Shown here one piece after another: positions 39,261-47,610 of a stretch of 64,000 bases of DNA. Position 1 is the stretch's first letter. Each line of letters opens with the position of its first letter. Both the position numbers and the translations under genes were made by a program. Under the pieces are notes generated by a model. That model did no database searches. It was not told the DNA's origin and saw only the letters and a program-made list of their open reading frames with translations. This DNA comes from Flavobacterium lacus (GTDB lineage Bacteria; Bacteroidota; Bacteroidia; Flavobacteriales; Flavobacteriaceae). The DNA lies in NCBI RefSeq assembly GCF_003268815.1, contig NZ_QLSV01000006.1, positions 145,751 to 209,750 of the forward strand. The letters run 5' to 3'.

Positions 39261-39983
39261 ATGGAACCAAAAAAGAATATAAATGTTGACCCAAAAAGAA
39301 ATAGTGCACTCTATTTCCAACTTGGTTTAGCCGCTATCGCAATATTGTCTTACCTTGCAATAGAGTTAAAAACATACGAAAAAGACCTTTCAGGCCTAAC
39401 GAAAGAAGCAGATACTAGTTTTCTGGATGAAGATGTGCCGGTAACAATGCAATTGAATACGCCACCACCACCACCGCCACCGCCACCGCCAGCACCGGAG
39501 GTGATTAAAATTGTAGAAGATAAAAAAGACATAAAAGAGGTAGAAATTCAATCGACTGAAACCAACCAAAAAGAAGAGGTTGTAAAGGCTGAAAAAGTGG
39601 TTGTGGCAGAAGTTGAAGAGCCAGAAGTTGATGTTCCTTTTGCAATTATTGAAGATGTACCCATGTTTCCAGGATGTGAAAACGTTCCAAAAGATAAAAG
39701 AAAAGAATGTTTTCAAGAAAAAATTCAGGCACATATAAAGAAAAACTTTCAATACCCTGACGCAGCGGTTGATGCCGGTCATCAAGGAAAAGTTTTTGTG
39801 AGTTTTATAATAGAAAAAGATGGTACTGTGTCCATTGCAAACATGAGAGCACCTTATCCAACTTTGGAAAAAGAAGCAAGAAGAATTATGGGAAAACTCC
39901 CCAAAATGACACCCGGAAAACAAAGAGGTAAACCAGTTAGGATGACCATGAGTATTCCTATTACTTTTAAGTTAGACCAATAG
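39261..39983 (+). CDS. TonB-family energy transducer (1)
   Basis: The 240-residue product has one N-terminal transmembrane segment (about 18-35) and a run of prolines (about 70-80). A charged Lys/Glu linker follows, then a TonB C-terminal domain (about 130-240) with the pattern FQYPDAAVDAGHQGKVFVSF and the closing MSIPITFKL. Two cysteines lie just before the domain (FPGCEN ... KECF) and could form a disulfide in the periplasm. TonB proteins pass proton-motive energy to outer-membrane receptors. A related protein is encoded at 40082, and remB shares the same domain. Confidence 0.9.
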   Translation: MEPKKNINVDPKRNSALYFQLGLAAIAILSYLAIELKTYEKDLSGLTKEADTSFLDEDVPVTMQLNTPPPPPPPPPPAPEVIKIVEDKKDIKEVEIQSTETNQKEEVVKAEKVVVAEVEEPEVDVPFAIIEDVPMFPGCENVPKDKRKECFQEKIQAHIKKNFQYPDAAVDAGHQGKVFVSFIIEKDGTVSIANMRAPYPTLEKEARRIMGKLPKMTPGKQRGKPVRMTMSIPITFKLDQ

Positions 39984-40004
39984 TTTTACTGTAGAATTTA
40001 CTTT

Positions 40005-40035
40005 AATCCGCTCAATTTGAGCGGATTATTTTTTT
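40005..40035 (+). terminator. Terminator after TonB-like gene 1
   Basis: AATCCGCTCA / TGAGCGGATT closes a short AT loop and is followed by a T tract. It separates the two TonB-like genes into different units. Confidence 0.88.
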
Positions 40036-40081
40036 GGCATAACTTTTGGTTTCTATTTTTTATAACTAATCCATAGAAACC

Positions 40082-40852
40082 ATGAGAAATTTAGATGATT
40101 ACCCAAACGTAAAGCACAATGGAAAAATTTACTTCCAATTAGGGCTTTTGGCAAGTTTAATTGCCGTTTATTTTATTATTGAATTAGAAACTCCGGTTGC
40201 CGAAATTGAGGTTTTTGAAAGAGGAGAGCCTATCGACATTTCAGAAAAACCATTCATTCATGATTTTACCATTGAAAAAACACCTCAAAAGGAAATTGCT
40301 AAGGCGGACCCTAAACCGAAAGACATGCCAAACAAACCAATAATTAATGATCTTAAGCCGATTGAGAATAGTGATGCAGATTTTGAAGATACAGAAACAG
40401 CTGCTCCAGATGATACACCAATTGAAGACATAATCAAACCAATAACAACAGCTGCACCTACAGCCAGTTTGCCGATAATAAAGGAAGTTTATGACGGAAA
40501 TGAATTAGATGAACTTCCGACTTTTGTAGCTTGTTCCGGTTTAAAAGGCGATGCTCAAAAATCCTGTTTCAATGAACAAATGAAAAAGTATTTGCAAAGA
40601 AATTTGCGTTACCCGGAAACAGCAAGAGAAAATAATACACAAGGCTCAATTTATGTAGAGTTTATTATTAATACAAACGGTTCGATAACTGGTGTAAAAC
40701 CTGCAAATGCCAACAAATTCCATGATAGGGATTTAGAAAGAGAAGCGTTGCGAGTCATTAGTAAATTGCCAAATTTAAAGCCAGGAAAGGTCAAAGGAGA
40801 GCCCGTTAATGTGCGTTATACAATCCCAATTACATTTCGTATAAGTAATTAA
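40082..40852 (+). CDS. TonB-family energy transducer (2)
   Basis: The 256-residue product has the same plan as the upstream protein: a single N-terminal membrane segment (about 16-36), an Asp/Pro/Lys-rich periplasmic linker and a TonB C-terminal domain (about 145-256) with LRYPETARENNTQGSIYVEF and TIPITFRI. The cysteine pair before the domain is kept (VACSG ... KSCF). The linker lacks the long proline run of the first protein. It has terminators on both sides, so it is probably a single-gene unit. Its receptor partner is not known. Confidence 0.9.
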   Translation: MRNLDDYPNVKHNGKIYFQLGLLASLIAVYFIIELETPVAEIEVFERGEPIDISEKPFIHDFTIEKTPQKEIAKADPKPKDMPNKPIINDLKPIENSDADFEDTETAAPDDTPIEDIIKPITTAAPTASLPIIKEVYDGNELDELPTFVACSGLKGDAQKSCFNEQMKKYLQRNLRYPETARENNTQGSIYVEFIINTNGSITGVKPANANKFHDRDLEREALRVISKLPNLKPGKVKGEPVNVRYTIPITFRISN

Positions 40853-40872
40853 AAATATTTATTGGTAAAAAG

Positions 40873-40896
40873 CATCCCACTTCGGTGGGATTTTTT
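40873..40896 (+). terminator. Terminator after TonB-like gene 2
   Basis: ATCCCAC / GTGGGAT is closed by a stable TTCG tetraloop and followed by TTTTTT. The deoC start lies only about 12 nt downstream. Confidence 0.92.
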
Positions 40897-40907
40897 ATTT
40901 TTACGCA

Positions 40908-41651
40908 ATGGATATTAAACAATTTTTAGACTCAACGTATTTAAAAACACCGGAACAGGCTGGTTTGTCTGTTGAAGAAAATAAAAAAGTGGTTCAAGGT
41001 TTCATTTCCGAAGCGATTGAAGAACACTTTAAACTCATTATGATTCGGCCGGATATGGTTGCGATGGCTAAAAAAATGATTTCAGAAGCCAAATCAAAAG
41101 TGTTGATTGGCACTGTTATAGGTTTTCACGAAGGAACAAACACGCTAGAAGAAAAGCTCACCGAAGCTTCAAAGGCTATTGAAGATGGTGCAGATGATTT
41201 AGATTTTGTAATTAATTATGAACTATTCAAAGCGGGTCAGATTAATAAGGTCAAGGATGAAGTTTTAAAAGGTACGCAACTCGGATTGTCGCACAACAAA
41301 ACCGTAAAATGGATTATTGAAGTAGCTGCTTTAACAGATCAACAAATTGTTCAATTGACGGTTTTGATAAAAAATGTAATCATTGCTAATTTTAAAGAAG
41401 ATTTTTATTCATCAGTTTTTGTCAAATCGTCCACAGGCTTTTACAAGACACAAGATAACAAGCCCAACGGAGCAACGATTCCAACGATAATAATGATGCT
41501 AGAGAACAGCAGTCCACTTCCAGTTAAAGCAGCTGGTGGAGTGCGAACATACCAAGAAGCCATCGACATGATAAATCTAGGTGTAAAAAGAATTGGAACT
41601 TCCTCGGCAAAAGCCATTTCAGCCGGATTAATAGCTGATAATAATTATTAA
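40908..41651 (+). CDS. deoC: Deoxyribose-phosphate aldolase
   Basis: The enzyme cleaves 2-deoxyribose-5-phosphate to glyceraldehyde-3-phosphate and acetaldehyde through a lysine Schiff base. The 247-residue product has the signature FVKSSTGF with the catalytic Lys (about 173), the phosphate-binding KAAGGVRT, and the DDLDFVINYELFKAG strand. The ATG at 40908 lies only about 12 nt after a terminator stem, so its promoter must overlap that terminator. TATTTTTA (one mismatch from TAnnTTTG) is there. remB follows after 2 nt. Confidence 0.94.
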   Translation: MDIKQFLDSTYLKTPEQAGLSVEENKKVVQGFISEAIEEHFKLIMIRPDMVAMAKKMISEAKSKVLIGTVIGFHEGTNTLEEKLTEASKAIEDGADDLDFVINYELFKAGQINKVKDEVLKGTQLGLSHNKTVKWIIEVAALTDQQIVQLTVLIKNVIIANFKEDFYSSVFVKSSTGFYKTQDNKPNGATIPTIIMMLENSSPLPVKAAGGVRTYQEAIDMINLGVKRIGTSSAKAISAGLIADNNY

Positions 41652-41653
41652 CA

Positions 41654-43768
41654 ATGACTCAAATGAAAAACTATATTCTTCTTTTAATGGTTGTGTTTTC
41701 AAACTTTTTGTGGTCGCAAGACAAGAAAGTTGAACAGTTTCCGGTTTTTCCCAATTGCGAGAACAAATTCAATCAGGAATTAGAAAGTTGTTTTTATGAT
41801 GAAGTACAGCAAAAGATTTTTACAAATTTTAAAGTTCCGCAAAACGTCTCGGATAATAATTTCAAAGGAAATTTTATTGTGTTGTTTGAGGTAAGTAGTG
41901 AAGGGAAATTCATTATGCAATATTCAGACGCAGCTTATCCCGAGTTAAATGAGGAAATTAAAAGGGTTTTTAATGAAATGAAACCAATTGGGCCACCAAC
42001 CTATGCGGGGAACCCAACCTATTCAAGATATTCTATTCGTATTAGTATTCCTTTGCAAGACCCTGTTCAGATAAAATTAGCTAAAGAAGAAGCGGCTAAA
42101 AAAAGTGCTTCCGAATTTAAAGTCAATAAAAATGAATTAGATGAGTATAAAAATATTAAATATGAAATCTTTTCAAATCCACAGTTTCAAAGTCATTTAA
42201 ATATACCTTTTTCTCATAGTAATTATGCTCAGTTTGATGTGGCTTTAAACCAAGTTGGAGCAAATAATCATACGGCTTCCAAGCCCTATACCTATTCCGA
42301 AGTTAATAGATATTACAATTTGGAAGAAGCTAATCAAAAATTGATGAAAAGCAAAACCGGTTGGTGGGGGAAAAAATTTTGGAACGAAAATTTAGTTGCG
42401 ATTCAAGGGGAAGACTACTGGTTTACCATGAATCCTATTTTGGATTTAAGAGTGGGGAAAAGCAGCCCGAGTGAATCAAGTTATACGTATCACAACACGA
42501 GAGGACTTCAAATTCAAGGGGGTTTAGGCAAGCAATTGAATTTTACAACTTCTATTTATGAAAGCCAAGGAAGATTTGCCGATTATTTTAACCAATATGC
42601 CGAAAGTATTGCCCCTTCAGGAGGAAATCCAGCAGTAATTCCCGGAGTTGGAATTGCCAAAAGATTCAAAGATGACGCTTATGATTTTCCGTTATCAGAA
42701 GCAAATTTAACCTACACGCCAAGTAATTTTATTAATCTTCAATTAGGTTACGGTAGAAATTTTATTGGTGATGGATACCGCTCGCTTTTAACGAGTGATG
42801 GAGCCAGTCCGTATCCGTATTTTAAAATCAATACCACTTTTTGGAAAATAAAATATACAAATACGTATATGTGGTTGAAAGATATTCGTCCGGAAGTAAC
42901 GGTTGATGGAACTTATGCAACCAAATACATGGCCAATCATTATTTAAGTTGGAATGCGTCCAAACGTTTAAATATTGGTTTTTTTGAGTCTGTAATTTGG
43001 ACAAACACCAACGATAGAGGTTTCGATTTTAGTTTTGTTAACCCGATAATTTTTTACAGAACAGTCGAATTTAATTCTTCTTCCAGAACAGGAAATGCAC
43101 TTTTGGGATTAACCACAAAATATAAATGGAGCAACCAAGTTGGATTATACGGTCAATTTTTGATTGATGAATTTTCGCTTGCGGATGTAAAAGAAGCAAA
43201 TCAAAGTTGGAAAAATAAATTCGGATATCAACTAGGAGCAAAATATTATAATGCATTCAATGTCGAGAATTTGTTACTGCAATTGGAATACAACCACATC
43301 AGACCTTATGTTTATTCACACAGTACACCTATCACCAATTATGGGCACAACAATCAAAGTTTAGGTCATCAATGGGGGGGGAATGCAAAAGAAGTAGTTG
43401 CTATTGCTCGTTATTTTAAAGGAAGATGGTTTGGTGATGCAAAATTAACCTATGGTGTTCGTGGTTTGGATTTTGATACAGCCGAAAATTCTTTTAATTA
43501 CGGAGGAAATATTTATAAAGATTATGACGATCAAAGACCTTTTGATACAGGCGTAAGTATTGGTCAAGGAAATAAAACAACCATTATGATTGCCGATTTA
43601 CAGGCGGGTTACTTGGTAAATCCTGCTTCGAATCTTAAAGTTTTTATGAGTTTGATTTATCGAAACTTCGACCCAAGTCAGAATACTCCAACAACTTTTA
43701 AGCAAGATACCACTTGGTTTTCCGTTGGATTGAGAGCCGATTTATTTAATTGGTATTTTGATTATTAA
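41654..43768 (+). CDS. remB: Gliding motility protein RemB-like outer-membrane protein
   Basis: The 704-residue product has a signal peptide (ending LWSQ near residue 22). Its N-terminal domain (about 25-135) is clearly related to the TonB C-terminal domains encoded just upstream, sharing FPxCEN, CF, an NF(x)xP strand and the closing SIRISIPL. The rest is a long aromatic beta-barrel of the capsule-assembly (Wzi-like) type, ending in LFNWYFDY. RemB of Flavobacterium johnsoniae is a mobile surface protein involved in gliding. The position near sprA supports this name. It starts 2 nt after deoC. Confidence 0.83.
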   Translation: MTQMKNYILLLMVVFSNFLWSQDKKVEQFPVFPNCENKFNQELESCFYDEVQQKIFTNFKVPQNVSDNNFKGNFIVLFEVSSEGKFIMQYSDAAYPELNEEIKRVFNEMKPIGPPTYAGNPTYSRYSIRISIPLQDPVQIKLAKEEAAKKSASEFKVNKNELDEYKNIKYEIFSNPQFQSHLNIPFSHSNYAQFDVALNQVGANNHTASKPYTYSEVNRYYNLEEANQKLMKSKTGWWGKKFWNENLVAIQGEDYWFTMNPILDLRVGKSSPSESSYTYHNTRGLQIQGGLGKQLNFTTSIYESQGRFADYFNQYAESIAPSGGNPAVIPGVGIAKRFKDDAYDFPLSEANLTYTPSNFINLQLGYGRNFIGDGYRSLLTSDGASPYPYFKINTTFWKIKYTNTYMWLKDIRPEVTVDGTYATKYMANHYLSWNASKRLNIGFFESVIWTNTNDRGFDFSFVNPIIFYRTVEFNSSSRTGNALLGLTTKYKWSNQVGLYGQFLIDEFSLADVKEANQSWKNKFGYQLGAKYYNAFNVENLLLQLEYNHIRPYVYSHSTPITNYGHNNQSLGHQWGGNAKEVVAIARYFKGRWFGDAKLTYGVRGLDFDTAENSFNYGGNIYKDYDDQRPFDTGVSIGQGNKTTIMIADLQAGYLVNPASNLKVFMSLIYRNFDPSQNTPTTFKQDTTWFSVGLRADLFNWYFDY

Positions 43769-43819
43769 TTTAACACCAATTTTCTAATTTGTTCAATTCT
43801 TTTTAAAGTTTCTAATTTG

Positions 43820-43827
43820 TATCTTTG
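43820..43827 (+). promoter_or_regulatory. -7 promoter element for ctaB
   Basis: TATCTTTG matches TAnnTTTG and lies 16 nt before the ctaB start chosen at 43844. Confidence 0.62.
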
Positions 43828-43843
43828 CCGAAGTTTACAAACA

Positions 43844-44773
43844 ATGAAACAAGTCTTGAACGCAACCCATCATTCGTTTACAATTCAATCTCTTTATTTT
43901 GATTTTAAGCAAATCACTAAAGCCGGGTTGTCTATTAGTGTCGTTTTCTCATCAATTGCGGGTTATTTTTTAGGAATTTTAGATATTTCAACCTTTAGTT
44001 GGACTACTTTATTGATGCTTTCTATTGGTGGATATTGCATGGTTGGAGCTTCCAATGCGTTTAATCAAATTATCGAAAGAGATTTAGACAGCTTGATGGA
44101 GCGTACCAAAAACCGTCCAATTGCTGCCGGAAGAATGTCGGTAAACACAGCCTTTATTTTGGCTTCGGTTCTAACGCTGATTGGATTAATTATTTTATAT
44201 TTAATAAACCCAAAAACAGCGATGTTTGGGGCAATTTCAATATTTTTATATACTAGTGTCTATACGCCATTAAAAACCCTTACGCCACTTTCTGTTTTTG
44301 TGGGAGCCATTCCGGGAGCTATTCCTTTTATGTTAGGATGGGTGGCCGCAACCGATGATTTCAGTTTAGAAGCAGGAACCTTATTTTTAATACAGTTCTT
44401 CTGGCAATTTCCACATTTTTGGGCAATTGGTTGGTTTTTGTATGACGATTACAAAAAAGCAGGATTTTTTATGCTGCCAACCGGTGAAAGAGACAAAGGA
44501 ACTGCGTTGCAAATTATTTTGTACACCATTTGGCTGATTATTGCTTCGTTGTTACCGGCAATTTTTCCTCATATCGGAATAGTAGGAAGTCGATTATATT
44601 TAACGCCGGTTTCGGCAATTGTTGTATTTTTGCTCGGAGTTTGGATGTTGTACTCCGCATTCGAATTATATAAGAAACGCGACAGCAAAGCTGCTCGGAA
44701 ATTAATGTTGATTAGTGTGAGCTATATAACCCTTTTGCAATTGGTTTATGTTGCAGATAAATTTTTACGATAA
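43844..44773 (+). CDS. ctaB: Protoheme IX farnesyltransferase (heme O synthase)
   Basis: This membrane prenyltransferase makes heme O, the precursor of the heme A used by the aa3 oxidase. The 309-residue product has about nine membrane segments and the two family motifs: NQIIERDLDSLMERTKNRP (first Asp-rich site, near 77-95) and the second YDDYKKAG loop near 205. The ATG at 43844 fits the promoter element upstream; the ORF could begin 9 codons earlier, but that start overlaps the -7 element. It heads the second respiratory gene cluster; the next gene starts 2 nt after its stop. Confidence 0.94.
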   Translation: MKQVLNATHHSFTIQSLYFDFKQITKAGLSISVVFSSIAGYFLGILDISTFSWTTLLMLSIGGYCMVGASNAFNQIIERDLDSLMERTKNRPIAAGRMSVNTAFILASVLTLIGLIILYLINPKTAMFGAISIFLYTSVYTPLKTLTPLSVFVGAIPGAIPFMLGWVAATDDFSLEAGTLFLIQFFWQFPHFWAIGWFLYDDYKKAGFFMLPTGERDKGTALQIILYTIWLIIASLLPAIFPHIGIVGSRLYLTPVSAIVVFLLGVWMLYSAFELYKKRDSKAARKLMLISVSYITLLQLVYVADKFLR

Positions 44774-44775
44774 TT

Positions 44776-45354
44776 ATGGAAATGACCGCTCAGGAACACG
44801 AAAATAGAAAAGGACAATCGTATAAATTGTTGCTTTGGTTTGCTATGATTAGTATGGTGATGATGTTTGCCGGATTAACGAGTGCTTACATCGTTAGCAC
44901 GTCGAGAAAAGACTGGCTGGCGGATTTTGTGTTACCTCAAGCATTTATTATCAGTACAATTATAATTATAATTAGTAGTTTAACATTTCATTTGGCGTTA
45001 ACTACAATTAGAAAAAATGACCGAAACAAAACAACATTATGGCTTTTGGTCACTTTGGTGTTGGGAATTTTATTTGTAGTTTTCCAATTTTTAGGTTTTG
45101 GTCAAGTTATTGAAATGGGCTATTTTTTCACAGGAAGTGAAAGTACAGTAAATACTTCATTTCTTTATATTATTGCAATTTTGCACATGGCTCACCTCTT
45201 TGGAGGGCTATTGGCACTTTTAATCATAATTTATAATCATTTTAAACAAAAATACAATTCAACTCAAACCCTTGGAATTGAGCTAGGTGCAATCTTTTGG
45301 CATTTTCTTGATATATTATGGATTTTGTTGTTTTTATTTTTCTATTTTTACTAA
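44776..45354 (+). CDS. Heme-copper oxidase subunit III-like protein, short form
   Basis: The 192-residue product has five hydrophobic segments. It shows the subunit III pattern LLLWFAMISMVMMFAGLTSAY near the start and the final helix with AIFWHFLDILWILLFLFFYFY. It lacks the first two helices of the seven-helix form. It is a membrane subunit of a cytochrome oxidase. It follows ctaB after 2 nt and precedes a second, longer subunit III gene after 46 nt, so the locus encodes two related proteins. Confidence 0.88.
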   Translation: MEMTAQEHENRKGQSYKLLLWFAMISMVMMFAGLTSAYIVSTSRKDWLADFVLPQAFIISTIIIIISSLTFHLALTTIRKNDRNKTTLWLLVTLVLGILFVVFQFLGFGQVIEMGYFFTGSESTVNTSFLYIIAILHMAHLFGGLLALLIIIYNHFKQKYNSTQTLGIELGAIFWHFLDILWILLFLFFYFY

Positions 45355-45367
45355 TAGAAAAAAAATG

Positions 45368-45375
45368 TAAATTTG
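45368..45375 (+). promoter_or_regulatory. Internal -7 promoter element before coxC
   Basis: TAAATTTG matches TAnnTTTG in the 46-nt gap between the two subunit III genes. It lies 25 nt before the next start, so the downstream genes may have an extra promoter. Confidence 0.5.
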
Positions 45376-45400
45376 GGAACTTTTTAACTAATAACTAAAT

Positions 45401-46414
45401 ATGGGAGCGACAGTTACTACAACTGAAGAAAAAATCTGGGACGGCGGAAACGAGCCAATGGGTGTGAGTTACGGTAAAATGATGATGTGGTTTTTCATTT
45501 TATCAGATGCTTTAACTTTTACAGGCTTTTTGGCAGCGTATGGTTTTTCTAGATACAAATTTGCCGATAGTTGGCCAATTGCAGATGAAGTGTTTAATCA
45601 CTTTCCCTTTTTGCACGGTAGTGATTTACCAATGCTTTACGTGGCGTTAATGACTTTTATTTTGATCTTTTCATCGGTAACGATGGTGCTTGCTGTAGAT
45701 GCAGGTCATCACATGAAAAAATCAAAAGTAGCTTTTTATATGTTTTTAACCGTTATAGGCGGTCTGATTTTCGTTGGGTCTCAAGCTTGGGAATGGAAAA
45801 ACTTTATCAAAGGTGAGTATGGTGCAATTGAAACCAAAGGAGGAAGCATTATACAATTTGTAGATGCAGAAGGAAAGCGATATAAAGTGTCTGATTTAGC
45901 GGTCACTTTGCCCAAAGATCGTGTGCAACATGAAAGTAAAAATGGTATTTGGTTTACTAGTGAAGCTTCTTTGCCCGACTATTCTGTTGCAGAAGTAATA
46001 GAGGGCTTCAAAGCCAATCCAAATGTTTTGGTTAGAACACAAGAGGCTTATTTTGATAAAAATGATAAAAAAGGAGTTCATCCAACTTTAAACAAAGAAA
46101 AACATAAGACCATATTGACCAGAGAAGAATCATTAGCTCGTTTAAACGATGCAGTGTATGTGGTGCAAGGAGCTAGCTTGGTTAGAAATGAGTATGGAAG
46201 CAAACAGTTTGCTAATTTCTTTTTCTTTATCACAGGATTTCACGGATTCCACGTTTTTTCGGGGGTTGTTATTAACTTCATTATTTTCCTAAACGTTATT
46301 TTAGGAACGTATGAAAAACGAAGAAGTTACGAAATGGTTGAAAAAGTTGGATTATATTGGCACTTTGTAGATTTAGTTTGGGTATTTGTATTTACTTTCT
46401 TCTACTTAGTATAA
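45401..46414 (+). CDS. coxC: Cytochrome c oxidase subunit III with a large soluble insert
   Basis: The 337-residue product is a membrane protein of the oxidase subunit III family. It has the pattern MMMWFFILSDALTFTGFLAAY near the start and FHGFHVFSGVV and WHFVDLVWVFVFTFFYLV at the end. Between the third and fourth membrane segments lies a soluble stretch of about 110 residues (about 128-240), rich in charged residues, that the usual subunit III lacks. It lies between the short subunit III gene and subunit IV. Confidence 0.92.
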   Translation: MGATVTTTEEKIWDGGNEPMGVSYGKMMMWFFILSDALTFTGFLAAYGFSRYKFADSWPIADEVFNHFPFLHGSDLPMLYVALMTFILIFSSVTMVLAVDAGHHMKKSKVAFYMFLTVIGGLIFVGSQAWEWKNFIKGEYGAIETKGGSIIQFVDAEGKRYKVSDLAVTLPKDRVQHESKNGIWFTSEASLPDYSVAEVIEGFKANPNVLVRTQEAYFDKNDKKGVHPTLNKEKHKTILTREESLARLNDAVYVVQGASLVRNEYGSKQFANFFFFITGFHGFHVFSGVVINFIIFLNVILGTYEKRRSYEMVEKVGLYWHFVDLVWVFVFTFFYLV

Positions 46415-46436
46415 TTTTAAAAACGTATTTAAGAAA

Positions 46437-46877
46437 ATGGCACACGAACATAACTTAGCAATTTTTAGAGGAAGACTTAAATTTAAGTCGAATGAACAAA
46501 AAATTTGGGGTGTACTGATTTTGCTTTCTATCATTACAGCTATAGAAGTAGTTTTAGGGATCTATAAACCAGTTGGCTTAATGTCACCATGGCTAACGCC
46601 TTTTGAAGGTGGTTTGGGAGCAGTATTGATGAATATCCTTTTAAGTGCCTTCATCTTTTTGATTCCTTTAAACTTAATTTTTTTAGTTTTAACAATTGTT
46701 AAAGCCTATTATATCACATGGGATTTTATGCACATGAGAGATGAAAAAGCAAGTTTGAGACGATCTGTAGTTTGGACATTTGTATTCCTTGCCCTTTACA
46801 TTGCCTTGATTTTCCTTTTGGAGGGAGATTATATTTATGAAATTTATAAAACTTCCTTTATTAAATGGAATTTTTAA
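46437..46877 (+). CDS. Cytochrome c oxidase subunit IV family protein
   Basis: The 146-residue product has three hydrophobic segments (near 25-42, 60-88 and 105-125) and the pattern YYITWDFMHMRDEKASLRR between the last two, as in the prokaryotic subunit IV (CyoD-like) family. It is an accessory membrane subunit. It follows coxC after 22 nt and ends the first part of the cluster; a terminator comes right after. Confidence 0.88.
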   Translation: MAHEHNLAIFRGRLKFKSNEQKIWGVLILLSIITAIEVVLGIYKPVGLMSPWLTPFEGGLGAVLMNILLSAFIFLIPLNLIFLVLTIVKAYYITWDFMHMRDEKASLRRSVVWTFVFLALYIALIFLLEGDYIYEIYKTSFIKWNF

Positions 46878-46896
46878 CACCATATTAGTTAAATTT

Positions 46897-46925
46897 AAAG
46901 GTACGTATTGCGTACCTTTTTTTAT
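46897..46925 (+). terminator. Terminator after oxidase subunit IV
   Basis: AAAGGTACG / CGTACCTTT with loop TATTG is followed by TTTTTT. Its T tract runs into the -7 element of the next gene (46923-46930). It closely resembles the rimP leader hairpin in stem and loop. Confidence 0.88.
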
Positions 46926-46930
46926 TTTTG
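46923..46930 (+). promoter_or_regulatory. -7 promoter element for the SCO gene cluster
   Basis: TATTTTTG, followed by CAC, matches TAnnTTTG. It overlaps the T tract of the preceding terminator and lies 22 nt before the start at 46953. Confidence 0.65.
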
Positions 46931-46952
46931 CACTAAATTAAATGCAATTGAA

Positions 46953-47606
46953 ATGAAAAAGAATATCGTTCTGTTTTCTTTGTTTATACTTCCCATTGTA
47001 GCCTATCTTTTCTTTGCTTCCGGTGTGCACAATTTCACTCATTTGCCAACCGTTACAGAGTCTATTCCGGAAGTAAACAACTGGAAAAATGAGAAGGGAG
47101 AATATTTTTCATTAGAAGATAAAATTACCGTTTTAGTTTTTCCCGGAACACAAATTTTATATAACAAAGGTGATGCTTTCAATCTCAACCAAAAGATTTA
47201 TGAAAAAGTTATGGGTTTCAAAGATTTTCAGCTCATTTGCATAGCTCCTTTCGGAACGGAAGAACAAACGGTTGATTTAAAAGAAGAATTAGGCCGAATT
47301 TCAGATATGTCTAAATGGAATTATGTTTTTTCCTCTCCAGAAGAAATTAAGAATTACTACAATGAATTAAATTTAATTGGTCAATTGGACGAAAATTTAA
47401 GAACTCCTAATGTGTTTATCATCGATAAAGAAAGAAATTTAAGAGGAAGAAAAGGGAAAAATAAAAAAGGAGAACCCGAGTATAAAGAAGGTTATAACTC
47501 TATTTCGGCCGCAGATTTGCACAATGAAATGGGCGATGACATCAAAATTATTTTAGCAGAGTACCGATTGGCATTAAAGAAAAATAGTGCTGACAGAAAA
47601 AAATAA
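46953..47606 (+). CDS. Membrane-anchored SCO/thioredoxin-fold-like protein without the Cys pair
   Basis: I chose the ATG at 46953; the frame extends upstream only into the terminator. The 217-residue product has one N-terminal membrane segment (about 5-22) and a periplasmic part with a thioredoxin-like layout: strand KITVLVFPGTQ, a helical region and the strand TPNVFIIDKERNLRGR, which parallels FALVDKNGNIRSR in the SCO protein encoded next. It lacks the copper-binding CxxxC. It may be a non-catalytic paralogue that helps oxidase assembly. The SCO gene starts 4 nt later. Confidence 0.75.
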   Translation: MKKNIVLFSLFILPIVAYLFFASGVHNFTHLPTVTESIPEVNNWKNEKGEYFSLEDKITVLVFPGTQILYNKGDAFNLNQKIYEKVMGFKDFQLICIAPFGTEEQTVDLKEELGRISDMSKWNYVFSSPEEIKNYYNELNLIGQLDENLRTPNVFIIDKERNLRGRKGKNKKGEPEYKEGYNSISAADLHNEMGDDIKIILAEYRLALKKNSADRKK

Positions 47607-47610
47607 CAAC

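Noticed and set aside
39465..39495. CCA/CCG triplet repeat that might be a microsatellite
   Set aside because: It encodes the proline run of the TonB linker, a normal feature of the family.
39396..39923. Long antisense frame over the first TonB gene
   Set aside because: It is the mirror of the proline-rich and Lys/Glu-rich codons of the real gene, with improbable composition (Trp/Arg and Phe/Cys runs).
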